A DNA stretch of 64,000 bases from Bretschneidera sinensis. Its lineage: Eukaryota > Streptophyta > Magnoliopsida > Brassicales > Akaniaceae. Below the pieces are notes generated by a model, which was given only the letters and a program-made list of their open reading frames with translations, was not told the origin of the DNA and did not search any database. The stretch spans positions 88,570,084 to 88,634,083 of the forward strand of contig CM043705.1 of assembly GCA_023935145.1 (NCBI GenBank). Reading direction: 5' to 3'. Positions 23,872 to 37,200 of the stretch are shown here, one piece after another; within the stretch, counting starts at the first letter, position 1; every line of letters begins with the position of its first letter. A program made the position numbers and the translations under genes.

Positions 23872-25040
23872 TGTACTCAGAGATGAAGTGCCGAAGCAAG
23901 TGGATTATACCCAAAAATAAAACATTGTTCTTGACGTGTACTAGTTTAATAAGGCCATCCATGGATATGTACCTTTATACCTTATTATGAAATGATATAG
24001 AGCTATTTGTCTTCTTACATGTAATTAATGGGACTCAAAACTAATGCCAAATAATGCATTAGAGGAATGGCCATTAAGAATAATTTTAATTGCCCATGAG
24101 AATAGATTTAGCAGTGAATGATTATTCTTATGGAATTAAGTAATCAAATTATGCAAATCTTATGATCCTAAAGAGACTGTACTAAAATGCATTAAATCTG
24201 GAAGTAAGCCCCATTGAATAACTAATCAAATTATTAGGTTTAATTAACCTTCTTTCTTGACTCTTTCAAGCTGACATTTTAGACTTGCAAAAGGAACAGA
24301 CAAACGTCATATTTATTGCTGTTTCTTGTAAGGAAGCCAAAGTAGAATTTTATTTGACATAAGCCCCCTCCTCTAGTTTGATCTCTTAATTTCTTAGGTT
24401 TTGATTAGAAAGTAGGAGAGGAAATTAACTATAAATTCGAATGCAAAATCTTGGATGCGCAATTACAATTTTTCATCTTCCTGGACAATTATTAGCAGTT
24501 TAATGGTTTTGACCAGTCTTCCTCTTCATTCTCAAAAAGAAAAGTGAAACTCACCTTCTTTGTTTAAATTTCATAGGCGAATCGAGCTAAGGCTGGTCAA
24601 GAATTTTTTTTTTTAAAATAAGATTCACCTTATAAATTTTATAGAATGATTATAATCTTTTGTACGTGGTGCCTATTTATACTACAATTTTTCTTTATAA
24701 AGAAAAAACCAATATAGATGAAATAGGAGGATCGAAGAGAAGAATAATAGAGATAAAGTAGAAGAATAACATATAAGAAAATTAAATCAGAGCCAAGGTG
24801 AAGAACTAAGGCAACAGAGGGGAAGAACAACAGAAGAAAGATAATGAGATATAGATGAAACTCAACAGTTTTATTCAATAACCAATGTGTAAACTCTAAA
24901 CTAAAATCCTAAAACAATAAACAGGTTATAAAATCAAACAACAAACAAAGGTTAAGAAAAATAACAAAAACTATACAGCTAATAAAGAAAAACTTAAGAA
25001 CAAAAAAAAAACAAATCATACAAATTGCACGTAATATAGT
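23872..25040. other. Intergenic DNA
   Basis: AT-rich with no recognised gene. The minus-strand open stretch 24639-24878 reads as low-complexity L/F/Y/S and is rejected. Confidence 0.6.
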
Positions 25041-25048
25041 GACTACTT

Positions 25049-25090
25049 ATAACAGGGCATAATTTTTTTTATACAAGTTAATAACAGGGC
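25049..25090 (-). mobile_element. Tail-only insertion (minus orientation) with 10-bp target duplication
   Basis: ataacagggc occurs at 25049-25058 and 25081-25090. The 22 bases between read on the minus strand as taacttgtat plus an A run and tt, another A-tailed stub like those at 14407 and 48955. Confidence 0.5.
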
Positions 25091-25099
25091 TGAAAGTAT

Positions 25100-25230
25100 A
25101 ACTTATCACAGAATCGGAAAGGACATATATACAAAAGGAGGAAAAGATGAGTACGGAGAGGGAGAACTTCTTGAATATTGAGCAAGTAGCACCGTTCGCC
25201 GCCAAGTCCGCCTTCTCGGCGTTGTCCATA
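25100..25230 (-). CDS. Possible first coding exon of an unrecognised small gene
   Basis: On the minus strand an ATG at about 25230 follows a pyrimidine-rich, leader-like stretch (25231-25400). It opens a frame beginning MDNAEKADLAANGATCS and continuing into a hydrophobic run (SVLIFSSFCIYVL). Base composition is clearly higher in G+C over the first 25 codons than in flanking DNA. I do not recognise the protein. The frame then runs into the A-tailed insert at 25049-25090, so the present stop is probably an artefact. It may be a truncated gene, the first exon of a gene whose rest I did not find, or chance. Confidence 0.25.
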
Positions 25231-25429
25231 TGGAAGAAAAAAGAAGGGTTTGGAGAGAGGTTTCTTTTTCCCCGTTGGTTTCGCTTTAAGAGAAAAAGGA
25301 GGGAAACACAGAGAAATTGTAGTTGGAAATTTTCTCGAGATGCAAACAAAGTTACGGTTTTAAAATTGGGTTTAATTAATTGGGAGAAGTAGTGATACGA
25401 TATACTGACAGGGCTGTGATGTTGCATAA

Positions 25430-26234
25430 TGTCAAAAGTAATCTATATGTCCTGGTCGGACCGAGCCTGGGCGCAGGTTGAACTCTCGAGTCAAATTTAT
25501 TTCAGATCGGATCTTAAAGTACTAAGAAATACATGGTACATCTTCCTAGCATAAAAGTTTTGGCTAATAAAAGAGGGAAAATAACCATAAAATCAGCAAA
25601 TAGTTATTGTTGCAATTATATTTTAGCACCATCCCCAACAGGGCAACTAAAAATGAAGAGAGTAGTGCATATTGAGAAGACTATATTAACCACACAACAA
25701 ATAACCATGACTTCTATAAAATGCATTTGTTGCATCTCTTATTAATTTTGCCTCCCAAAATGGGTAAAGATACAAATCCTCCACTACCAAAAAGTCCTCT
25801 GAAAACCAGTAACAGAGAAACTAAGATTACATCAACTGAAGGCGTCAGGCACATAGTATATACAAAGCTAAATCCCACAACATATCTATTCGGTTACTTC
25901 CACATTGCCAAACGCCACCACTTCAGAGGACTCAGAGTACCAAAAAAATCATTAAGAGACTGAAATCAAACCGCCTCTGCCTGAGCACATCTTCATTACC
26001 TCCCAAGTACCCTAAACAATCGACAAAAGATGATTTAAAAAAAATCAGACGGCCACATTTGCAGCCTCACTGCTCAAGATGCCCAATATACCACCTCAAA
26101 TGTTGTCAGCAAGGAAAGAATATATAGAATCACAAAAGAAATGAGCAAGGAGTTTTTTGGGTTACAGCAAGCAAAACGAAGACGCCTGCAACACCTACAA
26201 CTAGCTCTTAACTGTCATCATGCTATCAATAAGC
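25430..26234. other. 3' side of the YTH gene
   Basis: No gene seen. The right part (about 25990-26234) is probably the 3'UTR of the YTH gene, which stops at 26235 on the minus strand. Confidence 0.5.
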
Positions 26235-29200
26235 TCAGTTCTGCTTTCCACCCCCTGTATCAGCTGCCGATGGTTCATTATTACCCTTCTCTTCTGATTG
26301 TAGGGCCGGAGAAAAGCCATCAGAAGATTGGTTTATAGATTCATTAGCAAGTTCTGATCTTAAGCTAGAACTTTTTTCGCTTGCAGGTTTTTCCTCACTG
26401 CCATCTTCCAAACAGAGTGTTTGACCAAGGCAATCAGTAATTTGGTTTATGGAGTCATCAGCAAGTAAATCTGGAGCGTCGGTCGTTGGGCTAATTTGCT
26501 GTCTGGCCTTCCTTTCTTTCAAAGCTCTTTCCCTCTCATTATAAAAATCAAAATCGTCTACGACAGATGTACGCGCATCATGATCCTTGAAAATTTTCAG
26601 CATCTCAATACCTTGTTCTAGTTTCACCTGAATATATCTCAAAATAAAGTGGGAGAATGTCAGTTGAACATAAACATGATTTTATACAGTAAAATTGCAA
26701 AAGGCAGACATATAATCTCCCGAAAGTAAGAGACAAAAGAAAGCTATGGAAGAAATATACATATACATATAATCTTCTTTGGCTTATTCTCATCGCAGCA
26801 ATCAAAACGTTAGGTTCTCTTGCAAATGATGTCTCTCTCTTATGTTTGGCTGATTGTAACAAATCGAAGTACTTCAGGCCTCCTCAGATTTTTGCTTTTG
26901 TAGTTACTTTTTTAAGGGCTTGCCCTGTTATTTGTTTAAGCATCTTTCCTTAATTTGTAGCCTCCATGGCATTGTTTCTAGCCAAGCTTTTGGTTTGTGT
27001 CTCCCTTATCTAGCTTGCAATTTCTTTTGTAGGGTTTTGGTGTTTGTTCTTTTTCTAACGAACTGGTAGGGGTCCTTGCCAAACCCCTAAAAAATGTTTT
27101 TTTTAAAAAATCTGGCCAGGAATCAGGAATCAGCTCAATAGATGGCAAGCGTGTGCATAAACACTTTTTTATAAAACACAAACACTCATTTTTAGCCCTG
27201 ATATTATTATGATATTTTGATATGCGAGTATACTCACCTAAGAACATTTGAACGTGGAATTGAAGATCACAATACTTTTGAAACCAGCACCCTAATAAAG
27301 TCCAAAAGGAGTCTGTATCCACTTTTCTTATCCTTCACCCCGCCCCTCCTAATGGTGTGATCTCCTTCAAGTCCAGGGATGCTAAGTTCACTCTCCCTCT
27401 TCCAGTCAATTGGAATATTTTGCTACACAATAAGAGGGTAGCTCTCCCCTCACTAATCACCTCCCCTAGGGGTAGGTTTGGACCCAAGACCATCCCCTAC
27501 CAGAGAGATAAATGAATACTAGGCTGCTAAGTTTGGTGGCACTAACCATGACCTCCCATGGGTGTCTAATCTTTTGGAAAAATACACTATAACAAGCCTG
27601 TTGGGTCACTATTCTCTAGCATTGTTTTAACTATGGCCTCTCAATGGTAGAAAAAAAATATTTGTATATCTTTTGGGTCAAAGGGAATTCTTTTGTAAAT
27701 GAGGTAGATATCTTAGACTTGGTGGATTTTTTTTCATATAGATAGACATTGTACATGAGTTGCACCCTTTTGGTGCAGTTTTTTTTTTTATATACATTTT
27801 ACTTATAAAAAAATATATAAATTGCAAAATATCAATCAACAACTACCAAGGGATGGACAAACACCTTAGAGTCGGAAACTATGTCCAGTCACATGTAGCA
27901 CAATAAGGGAACTAGAATGCTTAAGAATGACTTATATTCCAAACATTTAAATATATGATAGTTTGAAAAAGAATATATAATATGACCTCCTGAGAATCTC
28001 GGCTGTGTGTCACGGGCTTATTATCATTATTTTGAAGGAGTATGTGACGAAATCGATTGTTGGGTACATCTTTGATAATGTGCCATTTCACTGGGAACTG
28101 CCCACTCCACCTGTCTTGCTGCCAGTAATCAGCATCCTTCTCAAAATCTACAGGTCCAACCATTTCGGCCACCCCACAGAACTGTCCACTAGCATTGACC
28201 TGCATGAAGTTGTGACCAAAAGACTTGAGATTTCTAATAAGCTCACTGATGCAGTTTGGACTAGAAAAACAACAGATTTGAAAGGCCTTCAGCAAGGGGC
28301 AGAAGGTTTCTCATTAAAACCTACTAATTCCAGAAGAGTACTACTGAAAAATGCTGATTATCTGGTTTTCATAAATGTTGAGTGTTGTTTCAGCCAGCAG
28401 AAAAAAAGAAAGAAAAACAGAATAGATTTCAACAAACAATGTATCCTCAAGTTCTAAATTGAAGTGCAGGAGCCATCCTACATGAAGTCAATAGACCCAT
28501 GAAGACTACAGACATACTATGAAAAATGTGAAAATTTGTGTCCCTTTACTTAAACAAATAACACAAATGCCTGACATGACCTAAATAACAAGTGAAGCAT
28601 ACGCACAAAAGGTTAAAAAGAGGCGTGGAGGAAAACAAGTGCTCATAAACCCTTCAAATAAGTGAAAAATTTGCAGAAGCAGTGAATCTATTGGAAAGGA
28701 TCCTGCATCCTTGAAGCCCCAACAATCAAAAACGGAGATTAGCAGTGTGCTCGCCGCAGAAGCAAAGAAGCCCATTAGGACACTTTGATATGGTTTGTTA
28801 GGTGTAAGAAAATATTTGTAATATCTTCATATTATGTCTTATATATACAGGACTACTAACCTTAGCAATGGTAAGTCAGTGTGTTCCCTGCAGCCACCCC
28901 TCTCTTCACTCATTGTATAAACCCTAAACCTAAATTATAACATGGTACCATAGCGTCGTTGGGACCCTGGTGGTCTTGAGTAACTCCATTAAAAGAAAGA
29001 AGAAAAAAAAGGAAAAATAATATAGAGAGAGAGATTTAGAATCTGTTAGGTTTAGAGTCTTATAATTTCTGGTGTTTTTCCCTCTTCTTTAGCGACGGTC
29101 TGTTTTCCGATGAATCTGCTTTTTCTCGGGTGATCGAGGACCACAGTCAGGTTCGTATTGCTCCTGTGACCAAAACCCATCCACCGGCTAAATGTTCCAT

Positions 29201-32200
29201 ATGTCATCAGATATGTTGTGACCCGTTTCCCCTTGTCAGGACCCAGTTCCAGACCCGGATCCATTTTGTGACACTGGTTTTGTGTTTCTGTTGATGAATA
29301 AGAAGAGTTCTCGACCCGACCCTACTATATTTGACTAGGATATGCCCTCCCATGGATTATGTTCTACGGATCCGACTCGGATTTGGCCCTGTTTTGTTCG
29401 AGTCAACCCAATCCGACCCGTTTTGGTGGATCCAACCAATTGATTGCAGCTCATTCAAAGCCTCATCTCAGTCAAGACAAAAAATCAATGTCTTAGCATC
29501 TCTGGATCTTGTCTCATTAAGTTGTGTTGACCTAACTATTGTCGTGGGCGTGTTGCCCTGACATGTTCTTATGGGTTATTGCATTTATCAAAAAAAAATG
29601 TTCTTATGGGTTATTATAATTTTGGGGTTTGGATTTATTTGTTTCAAATTGGATAGGTCTGTATGTTATGATAGGGCTTTATTTGTAACAAATTGAAGTA
29701 TGCTACAACTTGAGGAGAAGTGTTAGGAGTGTAAAGGTATAATTGTAATATCTTTATTAGTATGCCTTTTATATATAGGATTACTAACCCTAGGGTTATT
29801 AAGTCAGTGTGTCCTCAACAGCCACCCTCTCTTCCTTCACTATATAAACCCTAAACCTAAATTTTAGCATGGTCCTTGTGAAAGCTCCACACAGAATGCA
29901 AAAGTTTAGTGTAAAATACCAATTTGAAAGAAGAATCAAATGGAATATGCTGACTAGACCATTTGGACTGCCCATCATCCCATCCAGGACATTTATATCC
30001 AAACTACCATCTTCAATCATTCCTAGTTCTTAACCTTGAATCAATATAATGCTTCTTCCCTTTTTTTCCCCACTAAGAGTATTTTAGCCAAGACTTCAAG
30101 TTGCTGCAGCAATTAAGAAATGTAAATAATAACATAATACGCTATTTTAGTCTTCACGTACCGAAAACAATAGAAAGACGGGAAAATTTCTTTCCATCTC
30201 CTTTGCTTCATGATAGGCAGCATCTAATTTCTTGTTTCCATGGGGTGTGCTGGCCCAGACATTGTATTTAATACTCTTGTGAACATTGTCTTCACTGAAA
30301 GACTTGATAATAAAAAACTTGGCATTTTCATGATCTGTGACAAAACCTGGCAGGTTGTACAGATCAAGATTTGTTTCAGAGGTAGCTGAATTTTTTTTCC
30401 CAATACCAGATGAAGAGCTCTGTTCAGAGGCATTCTTTCCCTTCAGCTTTGAAGCCCTTGGTCCTCGATTACGGTCAATACCATGTGAATCGTTAGAAAT
30501 GCAAATTGAATCTTGGTCCCTCTCTCTTCTTCTGCCCTTGTCAAGGGTAAGTCTGACTCGGTCATCAGTTCCCAAACATGGAATAGAAGCACTGCTGAAG
30601 TTAGAACTCTGATAAGATCCAGCATGGTAGCCTCCAACAGAAGAACTTGAGCGAAGTCCATATCCATGTGGTGGTCTCTGTTGTTTGAGAAATCCAAAAA
30701 TACATCATGTCATGTCAATGTCTAAGGCACAAAAGTCAACAAGCCTATATGTTACCTAAGAATAATAAATCAACACTTCTTGCTCAAAGCCCGCATAAGC
30801 ATAAGAATCACATGTAAAAATACCACGTAAGCAGGATATCGTTTTTAATTTTCAACTGTAATGCATCCAAGGTAATATACAGCGATATTAGATGAAGAAC
30901 TGCCCAGCCACCAACACTAAATTATAGCAAGCATATCAACTATCAAGGGGAAAAAATGATGAATTTTGATATTTGATTTCTGTTTTTATTAAACAGATTT
31001 TGAGATTTTACACCTATTTGGATATTTTGCAGCAACTAGATACATATTTCTGTCAAGCACTCAACTGAAATTTTGTATCCCATCCCAAAGTTAGAATGAG
31101 AAAACATAAGAATTAAAAACAACTAACAAAACCAATCAGAGATAATTAACCTCAATAAAAATCTCCCGATGACGCCTTCACAAGCTCATGGGAAAAATAA
31201 AAAAGAAAAATCGATAAACTGTAAGCGATTATTTCCTTAAACCATGAAAATTAATTAGATAAGTAAAATTAAAGAGGAGGCAAAAGGATTCTACTTCAAA
31301 TATTCTTTTAATCAAAGTTTTTGTGAACTTAGGTCGAAACTGGTCAAAATGATTAAAAAAAAACGAGTGGGTAAGAAGGAAAGAGTAAAGAAACTGAGAG
31401 ACCCAAGTTCAAGTCAACAGAAGTCTATTTTTTAATTATCAAAAGAAAAAAGGAAGGGTAAGGACAATGATGATGATGGGAAAGAAAAACATACTTGACT
31501 CCTTTTGCTCCTAGAGACACTACTTTTTTTCATGACACAACATTCTAAAATCAAGTGAACAAACCTGCCCAACATTTTGCTCATATGACCCAAGTATGCC
31601 CATTGGTCGAGGATAAGCTGCTGGAGATGTTAAAGGACTAGTACCAGGATTCCCAGATATGTTGCCTCCACCATATGATCCGAAAGGTAACAAGTAACCT
31701 GATCCTGGGCCAAAAAATAGGTTGTCGCCACTACTTTCTGACATCATCAGCTCAGATGGCGAAGCTGGAAGTGCTGAAGGCACATTTGGAGGAGTAGGTT
31801 GCTGGTAATAAGTTGGCGAAAATGGGATTTGCTGTGGAGAGTATAGCTGGCCTTCTACCATTATAGAGGGCAGAGGTGTAGCAACAGGAGAATACTGTCC
31901 ATACATCATTTCAGGGCTGAAGCCATAACCAGAGTGAAACAGAAGAGATGGATTTTCATTGTAGATGACCTAAATTATGTCAAATAAGATAAAAAAGAAA
32001 AATTATACGGTCAGCTTCGTCCAGAAAATTATTTTTCAAGATCATGTAGTTAATAGAATCATCCTCACCGGAGATACATGCAAGCCTTCAGGATTAACAT
32101 ATTGTGGATATCCATCCCAAGTACCAATGCTATTGGCATAACCTGAACCACAGCAAAGAGAAAAACATATGATCTCACAAATGAGAGTTCCAGGTAATGT

Positions 32201-35200
32201 GAAAAGGCACTTAACTAGACAGAATTACGAATCAAAATGGGTCAAAAGATATCAATTGTTGTTGATTGATAATCATGTCAGGATTCCATAAAACTAAAAA
32301 AATAAATCTTGTATATAAAGGGAATGAATTTGGTCAGACTTCTAAAATGGCTCAAAGTTGATTAAAAAAAGAAAAGAAAAGAAAATCAACATCCTCAAAA
32401 TCCCCCATAAACATTAGTGATGTCTACCACAATTCCATTCAAGGGTTTAAAGTGCAGAACCATTAATGAAAGCAAGGATCAGGAAACTAACCACCATAAG
32501 ATATATTCTGTTGATGAGAACCATAAGCATTCAGTGGGTGAAAAATCCTAAGATCTCCACCTAAATCTGAAATCCCTGACTGTTCTGTGACACCCCTTGA
32601 AGGCGGCCCTATGATGGCTGCATCCGGAGAAGGATTCGCTGAAACAATCCTTTCATCTTTGGGCGAAAGTGGCTGATAATAGATTCCAAAATGAAGTACT
32701 AATAGAACAAATTCGCCTATGCTTACCAAAAAAACAAGTATAGTTAAAACAATGTTATAAAGAGATTCAACAAAATACCTGCTCCATGGAATTATCTGGC
32801 TTAACAGGTCTCTCTCCTGCATCCAGCATCAATATGTTCAGTGGCTCGTTACAACAAAACAAACACATAAATTATAAACAACCAGTCACAAAAGCTATAT
32901 AATAATGAACAGAAAACATAAATACGCACATGTGCATGCTAATCACATTTACAACATCGCGCACACACAGACGCACAGACAGAGACAGCAGACAAATTCA
33001 TTTGCACACGCACGCACGCATGCATGCATAGAAACATAGGGCTATGAGTCACATAAGCACTAAAAAATAATCAAAATAAACAGTAGAAAAAATCTGGAAT
33101 ATAAGCCTGAAAAGCTAGCATATAAATTTGACTACGGTAGAAGAACCATTCCAGCAAGCAAAAATAAGCCCTCATATATAAATGTATATTATTTCATAAA
33201 GGATAATGAGTTCTCTTCTTTGACACGGAGATTGGAATCAATAGATAATGATCATGTTTGGGAATGGATTTAATCCAGTTTAAATCAAGTTTCTTAAATC
33301 TCTTCAAAACAAAAATTGAAGAGAAAAGATTTAAGAAACTGGATTTAAGTTGGATTAAATCTACTCCCAACGTGGCCAATGCGTGTCAATCGGAAACAGA
33401 AACAAATAATAAAATCAAATAAAGAAGCAGAAAAATTCACAAAGAAACGGCAGCATGTAGGTCCACAGTAATACCAAGTCAAGAAGAAAACACCAGTTCT
33501 TCAGATAAATCTTTATGCGACTACTAAATTACCATGTCTTTAAATTCTTTAGAAGCATAGTATCATTTATGACTTATGGAAGTGTGGATTCTACAAAGTA
33601 TGCAACCTTATAAGCAAAAAGATTTTAATATAAAAAAAACAAGATCAGTGATCCACATTATTGAGTGAGACATAAGAGAGAGAAAGAAGGAGAGTTGTGG
33701 ACAGTTAATCCAACAGAACTCAAGCCAATTGCAAAGTCTCTACCGAGCTCAAAGAAGTAATTGAGTAATGTTTTGCTTCCACTTTTGCATGGGTAAATTA
33801 TTGTTTCCAGTATGCAATTACTTCCAGCTTATTCATGTTCCCACATAACTCTCTTAAGGTTACAAATGTCAAGAATACCTAATATCATTTTGACCTTGCT
33901 CTCTAGAATGACATTGATCTCAGAATTTCATGGAGATTGAAAATCTCATCATGCATCTTACCAAGCATTTCATCATAATTCAAATAAACATACAGTAAGA
34001 GAAGCATTTAATCACCATAAGAGAGATTCATCAACAGATTCAGGATGAATCCATTTCCAGGAACTAATACACAAATCAGCTGATCCTATGCCAATCAGCT
34101 TATATTTTAAAAGCATTTCCCACATAAATTGTCATAGCTCAGCCAAATGATTCTAACCAGTTGCATCTTTGACACTCTCTTAAAGTGTATAAATACATCT
34201 AGAGGGCCAGAAACAGCCACAAGCACTTATCAAAATGAAGTGAAACAAAACTTCAATCGAGCTCTACCCTACATAGAATATTATCATGTCCACTCTCTAT
34301 GGCAATCCAATTTCAATGAACGACACGACATGACTACTTCAAAAATTAAATTCACCATCTCTATTCCTGATTCCACTCATTCGTTTTTTTCATTTTATTG
34401 CATTAAAATACCTTCCGTTTCAAATTATCTAATCCATATATACCTCATGTGTGGATCAAACAGTTTACAGGCTAAAGAAGTCCTAACCCTGCATGGTCAA
34501 TGGGTATGAGCCATCAATTACCAGATAGAGCACATAATGCTATCTTGGCAAGCTATGCTAAGTTAAAAGCTGTTCAGACTAGATTGTAACTCAGTCCAAG
34601 CCCGACTCAAATGTTACAGTCAAATTGAACTAATCTAGCCCAAAATCTCATCCAGAATCAGCCAACCTAAAACACAGAACCTCTTTTGACCAACTACCAA
34701 TACTTTTAAAATCGCAAACATAGAAAACAAAAGGCATAAGCAGACACAAAATCCAAGGGAAAGAAGAGAAAATATTAGAGGTTTCAGGTTTCTCTGCTTA
34801 ATAATGACCATGGCAAACAGCAAAGGAACTAATAATCAATAGTCCTAATTATTAAACAATATCATATCTAGAAACCCTAATGAAAGCCCTCACAGGTCGA
34901 ATCTAGATATGCCCTAAAAAAGCACGCAGAAAACCTCGAAACCCTGTTTTATTGCATAAGAATGCGACAGGAATCACTGCATTTCTCATAATTTTCACAA
35001 TGCTTGAGCCTTTTAAAATTTGGTTTCTCATTTTGTTTTCAATTCGCAACACTAAGACCCTAAAAACTTCAAATTGTACCCAAAGAGATGCAAAACAAAT
35101 AAGATAACAAACAATCAGGCGGTGCCACAACAAATCCAAATGAATTTGAATAACAAACAACATAGATTGGTTTCTTTCGATAAAAAAAAATATCCCGAAT

Positions 35201-35317
35201 TCCAAACAAATAGAAGCAAAACACGAAGCGAACACCAACAAAATCAATCAAATCAGCATATGTATATGCAGTACCAGTTGAGACGATTCGATCTCGTTGA
35301 TCTTTAGCTGCGTTCAT
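26235..35317 (-). CDS. YTH-domain RNA-binding protein (ECT family, m6A reader)
   Basis: Eight coding exons on the minus strand: 35275-35317, 32779-32816, 32492-32672, 32069-32142, 31565-31969, 30162-30677, 27987-28199 and 26235-26627. All are GT-AG with matching phases, giving 620 residues. Plant ECT proteins bind N6-methyladenosine in mRNA in the cytoplasm. Residues 1-365 are low-complexity and rich in Y, P, S, G and Q, as usual for the family. The YTH domain spans about 366-507, from [20 protein letters not shown] through [12 protein letters not shown] to [12 protein letters not shown]. The aromatic cage is complete: Trp388 (NVWAS), Trp445 and Trp450 ([10 protein letters not shown]). The domain is split by introns after FLLFS and after RDSQE, as in relatives. 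The tail after the domain is acidic and Ser-rich. The intron between exons 6 and 7 carries an LTR mini-element. Confidence 0.93.
27660..27813 (+). mobile_element. 3' end of a truncated LINE
   Basis: The block aligns by eye with the last 120 bases of the LINE at 52330-52792. Shared pieces are a ttttttgtaaat run, gagttgca/gcacc or act, ttggtgc, and the terminal ttttacttataaaaaaa. It lies in the last intron of the YTH gene, opposite to the gene. The 5' limit is uncertain. Confidence 0.5.
28796..29869 (+). mobile_element. Miniature non-autonomous LTR retrotransposon (TRIM/SMART-like) in the YTH intron
   Basis: Direct LTRs at 28796-28942 (147 bp) and 29721-29869 (149 bp) both start TGTTAGG and end in CA, with shared taagtcagtgtgt and tataaaccctaaacctaaat blocks. 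Right after the left LTR is tggtaccatagc, close to the tggtatcagagc primer-binding site used by plant Copia elements (initiator tRNA-Met). Just before the right LTR is a polypurine tract, gaggagaag. Flanks are tggtt and tggtc, four of five alike. The roughly 780-bp interior has no gag or pol and only a short plus-strand ORF (29331-29561) without similarity. A tiny A-tailed insert is nested inside. Confidence 0.8.
29563..29615 (+). mobile_element. Tail-only retroposon insertion nested in the LTR element, 18-bp target duplication
   Basis: atgttcttatgggttatt occurs exactly at 29563-29580 and 29598-29615. The 17 bases between are gcatttatc plus an A run. It is a poly(A)-tailed stub inserted into the interior of the LTR element, so it is younger than that element. 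Confidence 0.7.
33254..33374. repeat. About 120-bp hairpin MITE-like element
   Basis: The left arm tttgggaatggatttaatcc... through gtttcttaaatct is matched by an inverted right arm, agatttaagaaac...ggattaaatctactccca. Arms of about 50 bp surround a centre of roughly 16 bp. It lies in intron 1 of the YTH gene. The arm motif atttaa-cc-ag is shared in part with DNA at 55868-55890. Confidence 0.65.
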
Positions 35318-36880
35318 GAAATCAGAGATCTACGAATTTCGAATGAAAAAAAAAATGATAATGCGAAATGTGAGAATATTTTGAGAGGGAAATGAAAAAT
35401 AAAAGAGGAATCTTGAAAATAGAGAGAAAGAGGGGGTTTTGGGTTTGGGATTTTTGGAGAATAAGAAAGGGTTTTAGGTTTTTTAAGTACAAATACATAC
35501 ATGTGATTATGGGTCATGTAAATCAGTAAATGGCGTGTATACATACATTTAGGTGTATGTGTGTAAGCATTAGGCTGGTCTCTGGGAGAATTTACAAAAT
35601 AATTTCTTTTATTGACAAAAAGTAGTCTAAACATCATTAAAAAATATTATTTTTATAATTATTTTATCAAACATAAAATAATTTTTACTTGATAACTTTT
35701 TTATTTTTTATTAAAAAATTATTACAGTTATAATAAATTGAAATTATATCAAAGCCAAATTACTGGTTTCCTTTTGAATAAAAAGAACAGAGACTTGTCA
35801 GTTTTTTTTCTTGTTTTTCTAACTCCTTGATTTATCTGCAACCATGCTAAGGCAACATTTTTCTTCTATTTTTTTAAATAATAAAATAAAAATATAAGAA
35901 AAAATTGTTCAAACTTGAGAATTTTTTAAGAAAAAAAGTTAACTACCTCAATAATGTGAAAAAATAATAAATAAAAAAATCATTTTCATGCAAATTGTGC
36001 ATGTGTACGAGCTAACATTAATTCAATAAACTTGGATTATATCTATTTGAGAATTGAAATAAAATAAAATTAATGAATAAATTAAATATTAAATCGAGAT
36101 GTCTAAATTCAAATTTATATTTGTATTTATAAATTCATAATATTTGACCTCAAGTCCACGGCTGGTATCACTTTTCCTTTAACAGGATAGGACATAACTC
36201 CACATTAAATATAGAACCAGAGAAAAGAAAAAAAATGATGATAATTTTGGCTAATAAGAATATCCTTAATCGTCCCTTTAGCATAACCAAATTATAACCC
36301 CACATCTTTTTTTTTTTTCAATTTTTTTAAAATATAGATCTTCATTGAAAAAAAAGACCTAAAATACCATTTCTTTTTTTCTTTTGAGAATTTATATTCA
36401 AAAAACACACGTGAAGGAGACCATCTTTATTATTAAAAGTCAAAATTTATTCTCTTAATTTTTGATAACTACTTAATCTAACTATTAAAATAAAAATAAA
36501 ATATAAATTATTAAAGAGTTACTATTTATTTCACTAATCATGCACCTCCTATACAAACTATATGCTGCGGCATCATAATGTGGCAAATTTAACTCTTATG
36601 ACAAATTTAACTCTTGTGAATTCTTAATAAGAGAATAATTCATGATACTTCAAAATATGCTTCATAGAATTGTGTGCTTGGTGAGGTGACCATGGTGGAG
36701 GCTAAGGCAGTTGTGGAGAGACTTTGATTTACTTGGGAGGCCGGCTTATAGGAAAATATTGATATTATGAAATTTATTGATTTAAGTATGTTTTCATCCG
36801 TTCCATTGTTATGAAATTACCCAACTTATGAGACATTTTCAGTTTTGTTTTTGTCGCCATATGCATAAGAGAGCCAATAA
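35318..36880. other. YTH gene leader and promoter, then AT-rich intergenic DNA
   Basis: Positions 35318 to about 35470 look like the leader of the minus-strand YTH gene (CT-rich on its sense strand). The rest is strongly AT-rich without recognised genes. Confidence 0.5.
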
Positions 36881-36882
36881 AG

Positions 36883-37200
36883 TTGCTCACACATATGGGC
36901 CTGCAATCAAAACTTCAGGCTCATAATCATTTGTCAGTTCTGTCCACACACGCCCCCTTCCTTCGGCCTTTGGTGGAAAAGACACATCAATCTATTGATG
37001 AGAGGATCTTACTAGCAAAGATGATGAACACCTCCAAAAACCTTGATTGGTCGTACCATTTTTATTACCGACTGAAAGAAGCCAGGGCACCTTACCTGTC
37101 TTTCATGCACAGACGACAAACAGTAAATAAATGTACTACAAACAGTGAAAAGAACCTTATGAACATTGGCAAACTTGTGGAACAGAGCCATTTCGAATGA
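36883..37200 (+). other. Unrecognised 105-codon open frame
   Basis: The open frame starts MLTHMGLQSKLQAHNHLS and ends at TGA in 37198-37200, with more G+C than the flanks and a balanced amino-acid make-up. I recognise no family. No leader, splice sites or conserved motif support a gene, and it could be a fragment of a repeat or part of a transcribed downstream region of the SPL gene. Confidence 0.2.
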
